NCBI RefSeq assembly: GCF_016100975.1
Contig: NZ_JACFRN010000001.1
Span: forward strand, 1-64,000
Source: Lactobacillus sp. W8174
GTDB lineage: Bacteria > Bacillota > Bacilli > Lactobacillales > Lactobacillaceae
Direction of reading: 5' to 3'
DNA length: 64,000 bases
The notes under the pieces were generated by a model. The model was given only the letters and a program-made list of their open reading frames with translations, ran no database searches and had not been told where the DNA came from. The position numbers were made by a program, and so were the translations under genes. The stretch's first letter is position 1; each line of letters starts with the position of its first letter. Shown here piece by piece: positions 34,317 to 42,838 of this stretch.

Positions 34317-34727
34317 ATGAGAGATTACATTGATATAGATGTCGATGATCTGCCTGATATCTTTGACATTAATATAGTTGATGAAGAGTACGTTATGCGT
34401 GTCGATTATAATCGCTTTGCTGATTTCTACACCATAACAATCCAGAAGAATGGCGAAACACTGGTTGAGCAGGAGCCGTTAATATTAGGTCAGCTTGTTG
34501 GCATCGATATTCCCGATCCACGCTTGCCTCGTGTTGACATTAGAGTAATGGATGAGACAGGACAGGCAGCAGATGCAGGTAGGGGAAGCTTTGGCGAAAA
34601 CGTCAGGCTCTACTTTGATGTGGTTGATCCTAATGGGTCTGAAACAGTTGATCCTACAATTGAACCCTTAGGTTATGATCCTGATGAAACAGCTGATGAT
34701 GAGACGGATGAGGAAGTGTCATATTAA
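34317..34727 (+). CDS. Baseplate plug-like protein
   Basis: 136 residues, acidic, beta-rich (YVMRVDYNRFADFYTITIQKNG, LILGQLVGIDIPDPRLPRVDI) with an Asp/Glu-rich C-terminal tail. It resembles the phage baseplate plug family found between the LysM hub protein and the gpD-like hub in Gram-positive myophages. It overlaps the next gene by one base (TAATG). Confidence 0.75.
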   Translation: MRDYIDIDVDDLPDIFDINIVDEEYVMRVDYNRFADFYTITIQKNGETLVEQEPLILGQLVGIDIPDPRLPRVDIRVMDETGQAADAGRGSFGENVRLYFDVVDPNGSETVDPTIEPLGYDPDETADDETDEEVSY

Positions 34728-35716
34728 TGGCTATAGTTACGAAAAACCCTCACATGTGGTTTGTTGTTGAAAACAGTAGTGGTGAAAAACAAACATTGCT
34801 CAACGAGCAGAAGTTCGAAAAAAATTATCCGTTTATTTTTACTGCTCCTTTTTCGGATACACCAAGCCCGCAAGACAATACCGTAACTATTTACAATATG
34901 AGCAAAGAACACGATGCTTTTTACAAAAAAAAGCAAAAGGCTTTGCTCTATTTTAATTGGGGTACCAGCAAAAAGCTAATTGCCGAAGGTTTTATTTCTA
35001 AAGTAGAAAAAGGTCAAAGCGATGGTGTGACAACATCTAAGATTGTTACTTTCACAGAGGGTAAAGATTACAACAATCTACAAGCCCGAAAGTTAAGACT
35101 TAAAAAGACGAAAAAAATAAACAAATATAAAACGGTAAAAACCAATGTTCCGGGACATTATAAAACTTATAAGAGCGGTAAGAAAAAATGGATTAAAGCA
35201 ACTGTTAAGAAAAAGCGTATAAAAACACGTGCGACTAAAACAGTTATGGTTAATAAGACCTATCGTAAGGGTACTAGTTATAAGAAACTGATCCAAGGTG
35301 TTGCTGCACAGGCTAACGTAAAGCTTGCCAAGATTGAGCTGGCCAAGAACCCAACTATTAAGAAGTCATACACAGCAAAGGGCAAACCTTTGACACTCTT
35401 GAAGCAACTCGTTAAGAAAACTGGTTCAAAAATGACTTATGTCAGAGGCAATCTTGAAATTGTGAATCCTAAAAGCAAAAAACGTTCGTGGATTGTGATT
35501 GATGATGATGATCTGATACAGCCACCAACTCTTAGCGAAGATACAGACAAGGATAATGCGTGGGAAATTATTACGCCACTTATTCCAGAAGTAACTACCA
35601 ATGTGGGTGTCAAGATGAAGAGCAGGTTTCTTAAAGGTTCGTTTTACGTAAAATCAGGGGAGCACTCTTTTGATGGAGACAATCCCCAGACGCAGATGTC
35701 AATTATTAAAATATAG
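34727..35716 (+). CDS. Tail hub protein, XkdQ/gpD-like
   Basis: 329 residues. N-terminal NTVTIYNMSKEHDAFYKKKQ and IAEGFISKVEKGQSDGVT, and the C-terminal LTLLKQLVKKTGSKMTYVRG and SGEHSFDGDNPQTQMSIIK, are typical of XkdQ/late-control-D-type hubs (gp27 fold) in contractile tails. A Lys/Thr-rich insert around 125-180 is unusual and may be a surface loop. It connects the tube to the spike encoded next. Confidence 0.82.
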   Translation: MAIVTKNPHMWFVVENSSGEKQTLLNEQKFEKNYPFIFTAPFSDTPSPQDNTVTIYNMSKEHDAFYKKKQKALLYFNWGTSKKLIAEGFISKVEKGQSDGVTTSKIVTFTEGKDYNNLQARKLRLKKTKKINKYKTVKTNVPGHYKTYKSGKKKWIKATVKKKRIKTRATKTVMVNKTYRKGTSYKKLIQGVAAQANVKLAKIELAKNPTIKKSYTAKGKPLTLLKQLVKKTGSKMTYVRGNLEIVNPKSKKRSWIVIDDDDLIQPPTLSEDTDKDNAWEIITPLIPEVTTNVGVKMKSRFLKGSFYVKSGEHSFDGDNPQTQMSIIKI

Positions 35717-35727
35717 GAGGAGCAAGT

Positions 35728-36180
35728 ATGGCTAATGCACACATAGCAGCTAAGGATGCAGTTTACCAAGGGATGCGCAACTTTAAAGAAGCAATTATGT
35801 CTGAAATAGAGTGCGCTCAGATTGCCAGGGTAATCAGCTATGATGATAAAAAGCATGTGGCAGACATACAGCCCTTAGCTGTTGGTCTAGACGGTCAACA
35901 GTCCGCACAATATCTTGACGTGCCAGTGTCTGCCAATTGCTACTTGATGGACGAGTTTATTGACAGTCTTAAATCAGGAGAAGCTTGGCTTAAGCAGAAC
36001 GGTATAAGTTTACCTAAGAAAAAGGTGATGAAAAAAGGAGCCATTGTCGTGACAGTAGTGCTAGACAACGATAGCACCAACTGGGATGGCTCGGGCAATG
36101 CCTTTGATACAGATACCTCAAGATCACATGATGCCAATGACGCTATTGTCATTGGTGTTTTAGGGGGCGATATTTTTTGA
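35728..36180 (+). CDS. Gp138-family membrane-puncturing spike, N-terminal domain type
   Basis: 150 residues with TAGGAGGAG upstream. The OB-fold-like region IECAQIARVISYDDKKHVADI, QYLDVPVSANCYLMD and KKGAIVVTVVLDND matches Gp138_N, the central spike at the baseplate tip. No long beta-helix tail is present, so the tip is short. It overlaps the next gene by 4 bp. Confidence 0.83.
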   Translation: MANAHIAAKDAVYQGMRNFKEAIMSEIECAQIARVISYDDKKHVADIQPLAVGLDGQQSAQYLDVPVSANCYLMDEFIDSLKSGEAWLKQNGISLPKKKVMKKGAIVVTVVLDNDSTNWDGSGNAFDTDTSRSHDANDAIVIGVLGGDIF

Positions 36181-36557
36181 GAGATTTGAAAGTTGACGAC
36201 CATGGGGATTTGGTCATTGATCCTGTCACTCACGATTTACAAACAGTTGATGGGATAGATGAAGTCTCACAAAGAATAAAGGCTACTCTATCTATTCATC
36301 TAGGGGAGATGGTTAATTTAGATCCCGATCAGGGAACTGAATACACTAACTTTTTTGTTAAAAATTTCAAAAAAAATATCGCCCAGACTGATATTGCTGA
36401 TGCGATTGAGCGGAACGTTCCCGAAGTTAATGAGTTAACAGATGTTACTTTTGAGAAACTACCAGAACGTGGGTTAAAAGTTGAGTTTAAAGCTAATGTA
36501 ACTTTGGATGATGGTACAAACGAAACAGCAGAAGGGGGTTTAAATATTGGCGATTAA
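36177..36557 (+). CDS. Baseplate wedge protein, gp25/DUF2634-like
   Basis: 126 residues from a TTG overlapping the previous stop. GDLVIDPVTHDLQTVDGIDE, VSQRIKATLSIHLGEMVNLD and YTNFFVKNFKKNIAQTDIAD match the gp25-like/DUF2634 wedge proteins required for sheath assembly. It overlaps the next gene by 11 bp. Confidence 0.86.
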   Translation: MRDLKVDDHGDLVIDPVTHDLQTVDGIDEVSQRIKATLSIHLGEMVNLDPDQGTEYTNFFVKNFKKNIAQTDIADAIERNVPEVNELTDVTFEKLPERGLKVEFKANVTLDDGTNETAEGGLNIGD

Positions 36558-37725
36558 ATTTGGAATAACCGATAAGGGCTTCATTTCTCCAACCTATGAA
36601 GAGTGGCTAGATTCAATCAAAGACGATTTTAAATCGAGGTTCGGGGATGATATTGCATTGTCTTCAAACTCAAATTTTGGCATAATTGCTGAAATGTTTG
36701 CCTGGAGACTAACCGAGATAGCACAACAGCTTGAGCTGGTATATTATTCAGGCTTTTTTTCAACCGCTAGTGATACGGCTTTGGACAGATTAGGAGCAAA
36801 TATCGGAGTTGCCAGGAAGATTGCAACCAAGTCGCACGTCCAAATAGTTATTCAAACTGATGGCGAATATCTCATACAATCTGGCGAAGAGTTCGAAACA
36901 GATGATGGTATCATTTTTGAATTAACCGATGATGTAATTACGGTAAAGGACAAAGATGGCAATTGGACTGGCACAGGAAACCTAGAATCAGAAGAAACAG
37001 GCAAGATGAACAACGTACTGGCTAACACAGTTACCATTGTTTCCAATCCAGATGATACTATTCTTGATGTTACTAATCCTGAACCAGCAACAGATGGTGA
37101 AGATGATGAAACTGATGAGGACTTCCGTAAACGGTTGATAATGGAGAACGCTGCAAAAGAAGGTCCAACGAGAAATGGTATTAGGTCTGCATTGCTCAAT
37201 TTGCCAGGTGTTAGGGATGCAGACGCAGTAGATAACGATAAGGATGAAGTTGACGAGTATGGCAACCCACCATACACTGTTCATGTTTATGTACTAGGTG
37301 GTAACGACCATGATATAGCTCAGGCTTTAAACGACCATGTTGCAGCTGGTACTACTTTAACTGGGTCAAAAGCCATTAACATTGCGGACGAAAGTGGCGT
37401 GGTTAAGACAATTAAATTTGATAGTGCCACTGAAAAGCCAATATTCGTTAGGGTAAATGTTAAAACCAATATATCTTGGAATAGTGACGATAATATTGCT
37501 GATATTAAGGCTGATATTGCAGAAAAGATTAATAGCCTAGAAATGGGACAGACAGTCTACTTAACCAAGTTATATTCAAACGTCTATGACAAATCAGGGG
37601 TTGAAGAAGCCACTATTCAGATAGGGACATCAAAGGACAGCTTAGGCATTTCAGATATTAACACTAAGCGCTTTGAGGTACCCGTCTGTGACGCTGACCA
37701 TGTGGAGGTGGTAGTTGATGGTTGA
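36547..37725 (+). CDS. Baseplate J-like protein
   Basis: 392 residues from a TTG start. N-terminal SPTYEEWLDSIKDDFKSRFG, the core TASDTALDRLGANIGVARK and the characteristic TDEDFRKRLIMENAAKEGPT followed by LLNLPGVRDADAVDND identify gpJ/XkdT-type baseplate protein. It builds the wedge periphery that holds the fibres. The length is normal. It overlaps the next gene by 8 bp. Confidence 0.93.
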   Translation: MAIKFGITDKGFISPTYEEWLDSIKDDFKSRFGDDIALSSNSNFGIIAEMFAWRLTEIAQQLELVYYSGFFSTASDTALDRLGANIGVARKIATKSHVQIVIQTDGEYLIQSGEEFETDDGIIFELTDDVITVKDKDGNWTGTGNLESEETGKMNNVLANTVTIVSNPDDTILDVTNPEPATDGEDDETDEDFRKRLIMENAAKEGPTRNGIRSALLNLPGVRDADAVDNDKDEVDEYGNPPYTVHVYVLGGNDHDIAQALNDHVAAGTTLTGSKAINIADESGVVKTIKFDSATEKPIFVRVNVKTNISWNSDDNIADIKADIAEKINSLEMGQTVYLTKLYSNVYDKSGVEEATIQIGTSKDSLGISDINTKRFEVPVCDADHVEVVVDG

Positions 37726-38296
37726 TGATACCAATGCAATTTCTCCTACCAGTACTGATGAACTATTAGCAGAAGTATCTCAGTATTGGGCTAACTACAA
37801 TGGCTCTAACCTGTGGCAGCTAATAGATGTTTTAAATAAGCCAATGACTGACATCAGTGCAACGGCTCAGCAAGTTGAAAATTACCGTGAAATAAATGTT
37901 GCCAGTGGTTCAACTTTGGATTTGTTTGGTGAAGACTTTAAAGCTAGCAGGGTAAATCATGATGACGAACTCTACCGCTTTTTAATTTATATCAAATCTT
38001 TAGTTGCAAAATCTCAAGGTACTGTACCTAGTATTGTTAACATTTCTGAAACAGCTTTGCAAAAAAAGCAAGGAGTCAAAGTGTTTCAGAATGGAGTACG
38101 TCACATAATTATTCAGATACCACTTAGCAAAGTCGATAGTCTAAAAACTGAACGCTTAATATTGGAAAACCTCAAGGAGCTAGTCGCTCTGGGCATCTGG
38201 TTAGATAAAATCAGCTTTGATACAAGAACTGACGCATTGCAATACCTGGGGGCAACTACAACAATTACTGAAAAAGTTAATTTAGTAGCAGAATAG
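37718..38296 (+). CDS. Baseplate/tail protein, gpI-like position
   Basis: 192 residues from the ATG at 37718 (GGAGGTGG upstream). ATAQQVENYREINVASGSTLDLFGEDF and a later FDTRTDALQYLG resemble the proteins that follow gpJ in contractile Gram-positive phages (gpI/DUF2612-like). It should link the wedge to the fibre encoded next. The family call is tentative. Confidence 0.72.
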   Translation: MVDDTNAISPTSTDELLAEVSQYWANYNGSNLWQLIDVLNKPMTDISATAQQVENYREINVASGSTLDLFGEDFKASRVNHDDELYRFLIYIKSLVAKSQGTVPSIVNISETALQKKQGVKVFQNGVRHIIIQIPLSKVDSLKTERLILENLKELVALGIWLDKISFDTRTDALQYLGATTTITEKVNLVAE

Positions 38297-38309
38297 AAAG
38301 GAGATATAA

Positions 38310-39827
38310 ATGCAAGGATATGGACACACTTTATTTACTGCTGAAGGTAGTAAAATGCTAACAGCAGTGGATGGCGCTAAGGGAAAAATAACCTACACAA
38401 AGGCAATCCTTTATGCTCAAGACATAAAAGGGATGTCCGATGATGAACAGCGAGCATTAACATCGATTGATGACGAGCAGATGTCGACTCCAGTAGTAGT
38501 TACCGATATCAATGACAACACGGTTACTGTTTCGGCAAGTTTTAATAATGCAAAATTAACTAAAGATATTACATTTAATTCTATTGGTTGGTTTGCTAAA
38601 ACAAGCGTAGACGACCAGGAGAGACTCTTAGCTGTCACACCAAGCGATGCTGAACAGACTATAGTAGCTGGTTCCAGTGGTGCTTCAACTTCAGCATTGG
38701 ACATTAACATGGCATTTGCACGTAGTGACAATGCAACAGTCGTTATCAAGCCAACAGAAACAGGTTTAATCAGCCAAACGCAGCTGGATGCAGCAATTAA
38801 CCAGGTTAAAATCAATCTTGAGGCTGAATTTCCTACTGTGATAAAAGATGCGGTTAGTCAAATTAGCAATGACATTAAAAGCCTTACCGCGCTCAATAGC
38901 GATAGTGGCAATAATATTTACAATACGAAAATTAACCTTGATACCTTTTCTACTGTAGGGATAAGCAAGTTTCTTGGGTGCCAATTACAGTCTGATGGCG
39001 CAATGGCAGACTTTGACTCAACACAAGGCAATTTATATGGTTGGATATTTGACGTGCCAAAGTGGAATGGTGCTCAAACGTACGAGCAAATTGTCTACAT
39101 CAGCGACTACGGTCAAGGGAGCCTAACATACGTGCGCACCAAAGCTGATGCGACCAGTAAGGAAGACTTTCTCAAAATTGCATCTGACAAAGATTTAGGC
39201 AAAATCCATACCATTTCAAATCCAATTTTAGAAGATAATAAAATTAACCCTGATTCGCTCACTGAACCAGGGATTTATTTTTCAAAAAATGGTTTAAATT
39301 TTGATAAATCAAAAATACCAGATGGCTATCGTATTGATGGCAAAACTTATGTAGCTGTCCTTGAGGGTGATAATCCTGACAACTCTATTAACTATTATCA
39401 GCAATTCATGTTTCAGGCAACTAAATTTAATTTTGAATGCTGGTACAGAGCTGGTTATCAATATGGCACTAATGCCTATTACACTGTCAGCTTTACCAAT
39501 CTTAAAAACATCTACAGCCCGTTAAAGCAAATTAGCGTTAATGGCGGTACAGCAGTTGGTCCTGACGATAAGGGCATTGCTAATATTACTGTACCTGATC
39601 CTGATTTAAGTGGATATGAAACAAAAGCCGATGCTAAATCAGCACATGATAGCTTGCAGACTACTATTAATAAGCTACCAATATCATCGATGCAGAGTGA
39701 TATTAGTACAGCTTTAAACAGAATTTCAGCGCTCGAAAATAAAGAAACTTATCATTATTCAAACTCGATAAGCGATGCAAAAACTTATTCAGCAAATAAT
39801 CCAGATGTTTTAGTTAGCTCGAATTAA
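38310..39827 (+). CDS. Tail fibre / receptor-binding protein
   Basis: 505 residues behind AAAGGAG. The N-terminal ~150 residues look like a tail-collar attachment domain (QGYGHTLFTAEGSKMLTA, LTKDITFNSIGWFAKTS). A helical connector (ISQTQLDAAINQVKINLEAE) precedes a beta-rich middle with a pyocin-knob-like segment (LTEPGIYFSKNG, NYYQQFMFQATK, CWYRAGYQYGTNAYY). A C-terminal coiled coil ends the chain. It most likely recognises the host surface. Variable middle segments are expected in this gene. Confidence 0.82.
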   Translation: MQGYGHTLFTAEGSKMLTAVDGAKGKITYTKAILYAQDIKGMSDDEQRALTSIDDEQMSTPVVVTDINDNTVTVSASFNNAKLTKDITFNSIGWFAKTSVDDQERLLAVTPSDAEQTIVAGSSGASTSALDINMAFARSDNATVVIKPTETGLISQTQLDAAINQVKINLEAEFPTVIKDAVSQISNDIKSLTALNSDSGNNIYNTKINLDTFSTVGISKFLGCQLQSDGAMADFDSTQGNLYGWIFDVPKWNGAQTYEQIVYISDYGQGSLTYVRTKADATSKEDFLKIASDKDLGKIHTISNPILEDNKINPDSLTEPGIYFSKNGLNFDKSKIPDGYRIDGKTYVAVLEGDNPDNSINYYQQFMFQATKFNFECWYRAGYQYGTNAYYTVSFTNLKNIYSPLKQISVNGGTAVGPDDKGIANITVPDPDLSGYETKADAKSAHDSLQTTINKLPISSMQSDISTALNRISALENKETYHYSNSISDAKTYSANNPDVLVSSN

Positions 39828-39839
39828 GGAAGTGATGAA

Positions 39840-40193
39840 ATGTTAGATGAAATGAATGATGGTAATGGTCACCTAATCAACCATTTATTTTTCAGAGGTC
39901 GGCAATTTGACCTTAACCACGATGGGCTAGTTGGCAAAAGTATGGTTATGAACAATGGCAATATTTCTAGTTATTATACCATTACATTAAAAAATGATGA
40001 TGGTACTGTTTCGCAAGAATATCCATATAGCACACAGAATGATCCTACACAGACAGTCAAAATTATTGCTTTCCGTATAGGAAGTGCTAATGATACTTTT
40101 CCAAGCTTATGGTTAAAAGGAAACGTTATAACTCAACATAATGCTACAGGGGCACCATATTGGGTTGAGGCTAAATTGATAACAATTTTATAA
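39840..40193 (+). CDS. Fibre-associated hypothetical protein
   Basis: 117 residues behind AAGGAAGTGA. Beta-rich (QFDLNHDGLVGKSMVMNN, YYTITLKNDDGTVSQEYP, IIAFRIGSANDTF). No family is recognised. It lies between the fibre and a coiled-coil tail protein, and may be a small receptor-binding head or fibre tip. Confidence 0.68.
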   Translation: MLDEMNDGNGHLINHLFFRGRQFDLNHDGLVGKSMVMNNGNISSYYTITLKNDDGTVSQEYPYSTQNDPTQTVKIIAFRIGSANDTFPSLWLKGNVITQHNATGAPYWVEAKLITIL

Positions 40194-40205
40194 AAGGAGA
40201 AAATT

Positions 40206-40694
40206 ATGGCAGACGAAACAACTAATACTAATAATAGCGAAAATACAGAGAAAAATTGGCAAGATGTGTCTAATGCTCTAAAACAGCGTATTGACAAGAA
40301 CAGCCTGTGGGTGCAGGTTGGATATATTTCTAATGACAAAATCGACTGTGAACCGATCTTGCTTTCAGAAAAACATAATGATAATTTCTGGCCAGTAATC
40401 GTTGAAGAGCCACCAGTTAATCTAGTACATCCAAAATGGGATTATTCAAACCATAGATGGGTTGAGCTAGAAGCTGAAAGCAATAGCTCACGATTAACTG
40501 ACGTTGAAAAATCGATTCAAGATTTAAAACAATCAGACAAGCAGGTAACTAAGGATAACACTGATATTAAGGATGCACTTAGCGGTATTGCTAAGGGACA
40601 GGCTGAAATGCTGAAACTAATCGGCAGTGCAACGAGCCCTAAGGCTCCAACTACTACCGATAGCAAACAGAATGGAGGCACTACTAATGCTTAA
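40206..40694 (+). CDS. Tail-associated protein with C-terminal coiled coil
   Basis: 162 residues behind AAAGGAG. The N-terminus is Asn/Thr-rich, the middle includes HPKWDYSNHRWVELEAES (a short segment often seen in phage tail accessory proteins), and residues about 95-140 form a coiled coil. No named family is assigned. It overlaps the XkdX-like gene by 8 bp. Confidence 0.68.
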   Translation: MADETTNTNNSENTEKNWQDVSNALKQRIDKNSLWVQVGYISNDKIDCEPILLSEKHNDNFWPVIVEEPPVNLVHPKWDYSNHRWVELEAESNSSRLTDVEKSIQDLKQSDKQVTKDNTDIKDALSGIAKGQAEMLKLIGSATSPKAPTTTDSKQNGGTTNA

Positions 40695-40845
40695 TGATAT
40701 TTATAGAGCGCTAGTCACACAGTTTTATGAGGCTAAAATGTATGGTAAAGCTGATGTGGCTTATTTTGTGCAGTTAGGTTGGTTAACAGATAAAGATTAC
40801 CAAAAAATAACGGGTGATAACTATGTTGCGCCGACTTTGTCATAA
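40687..40845 (+). CDS. XkdX-family small protein
   Basis: 52 residues from the ATG at 40687 (GGAGG upstream). The pattern YEAKMYGKADVAYFVQLGWLT followed by DKDYQKITGDNY is the XkdX signature seen after tail fibre genes in Firmicutes prophages. The role is unknown. It overlaps the next membrane protein gene by 23 bp. Confidence 0.85.
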   Translation: MLNDIYRALVTQFYEAKMYGKADVAYFVQLGWLTDKDYQKITGDNYVAPTLS

Positions 40846-41206
40846 TATTGATAATAATTTTGAACAGTTTCTAGGTGCAACAGGTATTATTGCGATTGGA
40901 GTTTCTTTATGGGTCGATCGCAATTATTTTTTCTGGCCACCAGAATTAACACAAGCAATGAATGACCAAAGATTAGACCTTATTATCACCATTTTAGGAT
41001 TTGGACTATTAGTAATGGCCATAACTGGCAATCGAAGTAAGGCTTGGGTACAAATATTTTTAATATTATGTGGATCAGTAATATGCATGTTAGCATTTAC
41101 GCAAATTTGGCATGCTAATTTAGCTGGTCAGACGCAAATGGCACATACTGTTATTGGCGATGTGTTGATTTTTATCCTCATAATTAGAGCAGCTTGGAAA
41201 AGTTAA
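40823..41206 (+). CDS. Membrane protein of the lysis module
   Basis: 127 residues from the ATG at 40823 (GGGTGAT upstream). Four hydrophobic segments are visible (around IIAIGVSLWV, LIITILGFGLLVMAI, IFLILCGSVICMLAF and VLIFILIIRAAW). It precedes the holin and may be a holin partner or pinholin. No named family is assigned. Confidence 0.65.
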   Translation: MLRRLCHNIDNNFEQFLGATGIIAIGVSLWVDRNYFFWPPELTQAMNDQRLDLIITILGFGLLVMAITGNRSKAWVQIFLILCGSVICMLAFTQIWHANLAGQTQMAHTVIGDVLIFILIIRAAWKS

Positions 41207-41218
41207 AGGGGTGGTTTG

Positions 41219-41449
41219 GTGAACTTTTTTGTCAGCGCAGTGAGTGTAATAACTGCTCTGATTGGAGCTATAACTACATTGCTTGCGTCACTTCATACCA
41301 CACACCATGAAAACTATGGAGATAAATTTAAAACGCTGCAACAAGAACGGGATAATCTTGCTGAAGATTATGAAAACGAGCGAAAAAGACGCATAGAACT
41401 TGAAGAAAAATACGAAAGATTAAAGAAAAAGTTAGAGGACACTAAGTAG
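41219..41449 (+). CDS. Small one-TM protein with coiled coil
   Basis: 76 residues from the GTG at 41219 (a TTG at 41216 is adjacent; GGGGTGG upstream). One N-terminal helix (FFVSAVSVITALIGAITTLL) is followed by a charged coiled coil (about 35-75). The shape recalls phage spanin-like or hemolysin XhlA-type lysis accessory proteins. A terminator follows at once. Confidence 0.65.
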   Translation: MNFFVSAVSVITALIGAITTLLASLHTTHHENYGDKFKTLQQERDNLAEDYENERKRRIELEEKYERLKKKLEDTK

Positions 41450-41461
41450 TGTTCTTTTTTT
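41436..41461 (+). terminator. Intrinsic terminator before holin
   Basis: AGGACACT/AGTGTTCT stem with loop AAGT and T7, overlapping the stop region of the coiled-coil protein. Confidence 0.8.
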
Positions 41462-41480
41462 ATTGAAAGGATTTAAAAAA

Positions 41481-41840
41481 ATGAGTATTAGTGAAGTTTT
41501 AAATTTAGGATATTATGGTCTAATTGCCTTAGCTATTGTTGTTTGGATTGGTTTTAAACTTTACAGCCTAAAACACACTATTAAGAATAAGTGGCTGGCA
41601 CAGATACCTGATTTAGCTGCAGCATTTGTTCATCAAGCCGAAACTACCAATAATAATGGCCCTGCCAAAATGAATATTGTTGTAACTAGTGTAGCAAACG
41701 TTTTACGCAAATATGGTATTAATATTACTCCCGAACTTGAAGAAGCAATCAAAGCCTATGCTGAAAAAGAGCTAGCCGAGACGATCAATGCCGACAAAGC
41801 TAAAGCTGACAAGGAAGTGATCAATAATGAAGCTAAATAA
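41481..41840 (+). CDS. LLH-family phage holin
   Basis: 119 residues from the ATG at 41481 (GAAAGGA upstream). One N-terminal membrane helix (YYGLIALAIVVWIGFKLY) is followed by an amphipathic region (LAQIPDLAAAFVHQAETT, VVTSVANVLRKYGINITPELEE) typical of LLH-type holins of Lactobacillus phages. It makes membrane lesions so that the signal-less endolysin encoded next reaches the wall. It overlaps that gene by 14 bp. Confidence 0.88.
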   Translation: MSISEVLNLGYYGLIALAIVVWIGFKLYSLKHTIKNKWLAQIPDLAAAFVHQAETTNNNGPAKMNIVVTSVANVLRKYGINITPELEEAIKAYAEKELAETINADKAKADKEVINNEAK

Positions 41841-42624
41841 AAAATACGCATTATCTGCCAATGAGGGTGCATCTGCTCTTGCTAAAAGAGATATTATTGT
41901 AGCTCATTCAACTGCAACGCCAAATGGTGAAGCGTGGGCTATTGCCCATAACATGAAGGCTGGCATTAACACTGCACAAACCTACGTGCATTTAGTCGTT
42001 GATGACAAAGAATGCTACCTAGTTGGCGGCTTAGGCTATGTAGCCTGGGGCTGTGGCTATTATGGAAATCAAAGATCGCCAATGCAAATAGAGCTGTGCG
42101 AGTTCTCTGATAAAGCAAGGGCTAAGAAGGCCTACCGTAACTATATTGGCTTGATTCGTGAATATGCTCAAAAGTATGGCATTCCTTTAACTCTTGATAC
42201 TTCTGCCAAACGTGGCGTTAAAACGCACAACTGGGTAACGCATAATTTGGGCAATACAGACCACAGCGATCCTTATGGCTATCTATCCAGTATCGGTATC
42301 AGCAAGGAACAGTTCGCCCATGATATTGCTAATGGAGTTGGCGGTAAAGTAGTGTTATCAAAGAAACCAGCTAAAAGTTCAGGTAAAAAATCAAGCTGGG
42401 TTAAGAAACCAGGAACTTTTATTTTAGGCAAAGCACTTAAGCTGCACACGTCACCACATATAAACGCACCAGCGATTGCTAAATTGCCAAAGGGCAGTGC
42501 AATTAAATACGATGCAGTTCTGCAAGGACCAAAACGACTATGGTTAAGACAGCCACGAGCTAAAGCCTACGGCTATATTGTTGGCAAAGACAAGTATGGT
42601 AAAGCAATGGGACAATTTAAATAA
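41827..42624 (+). CDS. Endolysin: N-acetylmuramoyl-L-alanine amidase with SH3-like domain
   Basis: 265 residues. The Amidase_2 domain (about 15-160) has H27 (IVAHST), the segment YVHLVVDDKECYLVGGLG, and THNLGNTDHSDPYGYL near 138-152 with the remaining zinc ligands. A Lys/Ser linker leads to an SH3_5-like wall-binding domain (about 195-262: GTFILGKALKLHTSPHI, LWLRQPRAKAYGYI). It cleaves peptidoglycan at the end of the lytic cycle. It has no signal peptide, so it needs the holin. Confidence 0.93.
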   Translation: MKLNKKYALSANEGASALAKRDIIVAHSTATPNGEAWAIAHNMKAGINTAQTYVHLVVDDKECYLVGGLGYVAWGCGYYGNQRSPMQIELCEFSDKARAKKAYRNYIGLIREYAQKYGIPLTLDTSAKRGVKTHNWVTHNLGNTDHSDPYGYLSSIGISKEQFAHDIANGVGGKVVLSKKPAKSSGKKSSWVKKPGTFILGKALKLHTSPHINAPAIAKLPKGSAIKYDAVLQGPKRLWLRQPRAKAYGYIVGKDKYGKAMGQFK

Positions 42625-42632
42625 TATTAATT

Positions 42633-42670
42633 AAGCCATTCAGATTAATTTCTGGGTGGCTTATTTTTTG
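42633..42670 (+). terminator. Intrinsic terminator after endolysin
   Basis: AAGCCATTCAGA pairs fully with TCTGGGTGGCTT (two GU pairs) around TTAATT, followed by TATTTTTT. It ends the late operon. Confidence 0.85.
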
Positions 42671-42673
42671 TGC

Positions 42674-42696
42674 AAAAAAAAACTCCCAAATGGGAG
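42674..42696 (-). terminator. Leftward terminator facing the late operon
   Basis: On the - strand CTCCC/GGGAG with loop ATTT is followed by T9. No annotated - strand gene lies upstream of it. It would block antisense transcription into the lysis genes, or its A-rich + strand side is coincidental. Confidence 0.5.
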
Positions 42697-42771
42697 CTAT
42701 AAAGTCAAAGAAGTTTGAAAGGAACTTCTGAAATAATAATAACTTTTTTTGAAAAAAATAGCAAAAATTAG

Positions 42772-42799
42772 TTGACATGTACCCTTTTAGGTGTATAAT
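42772..42799 (+). promoter_or_regulatory. Strong moron promoter, copy 1
   Basis: A perfect TTGACA at 42772 and TATAAT at 42794 with a 16-bp spacer. The spacer holds an imperfect inverted repeat (TACCC TTTT AGGTGTA). The 63-bp block 42768-42830 recurs at 43461-43523 with one mismatch. It drives the gene at 42839 independently of the late operon. Confidence 0.9.
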
Positions 42800-42838
42800 A
42801 TAATTATAAAGTTAAGGAAACAAGAAAGGATTTTCAAA

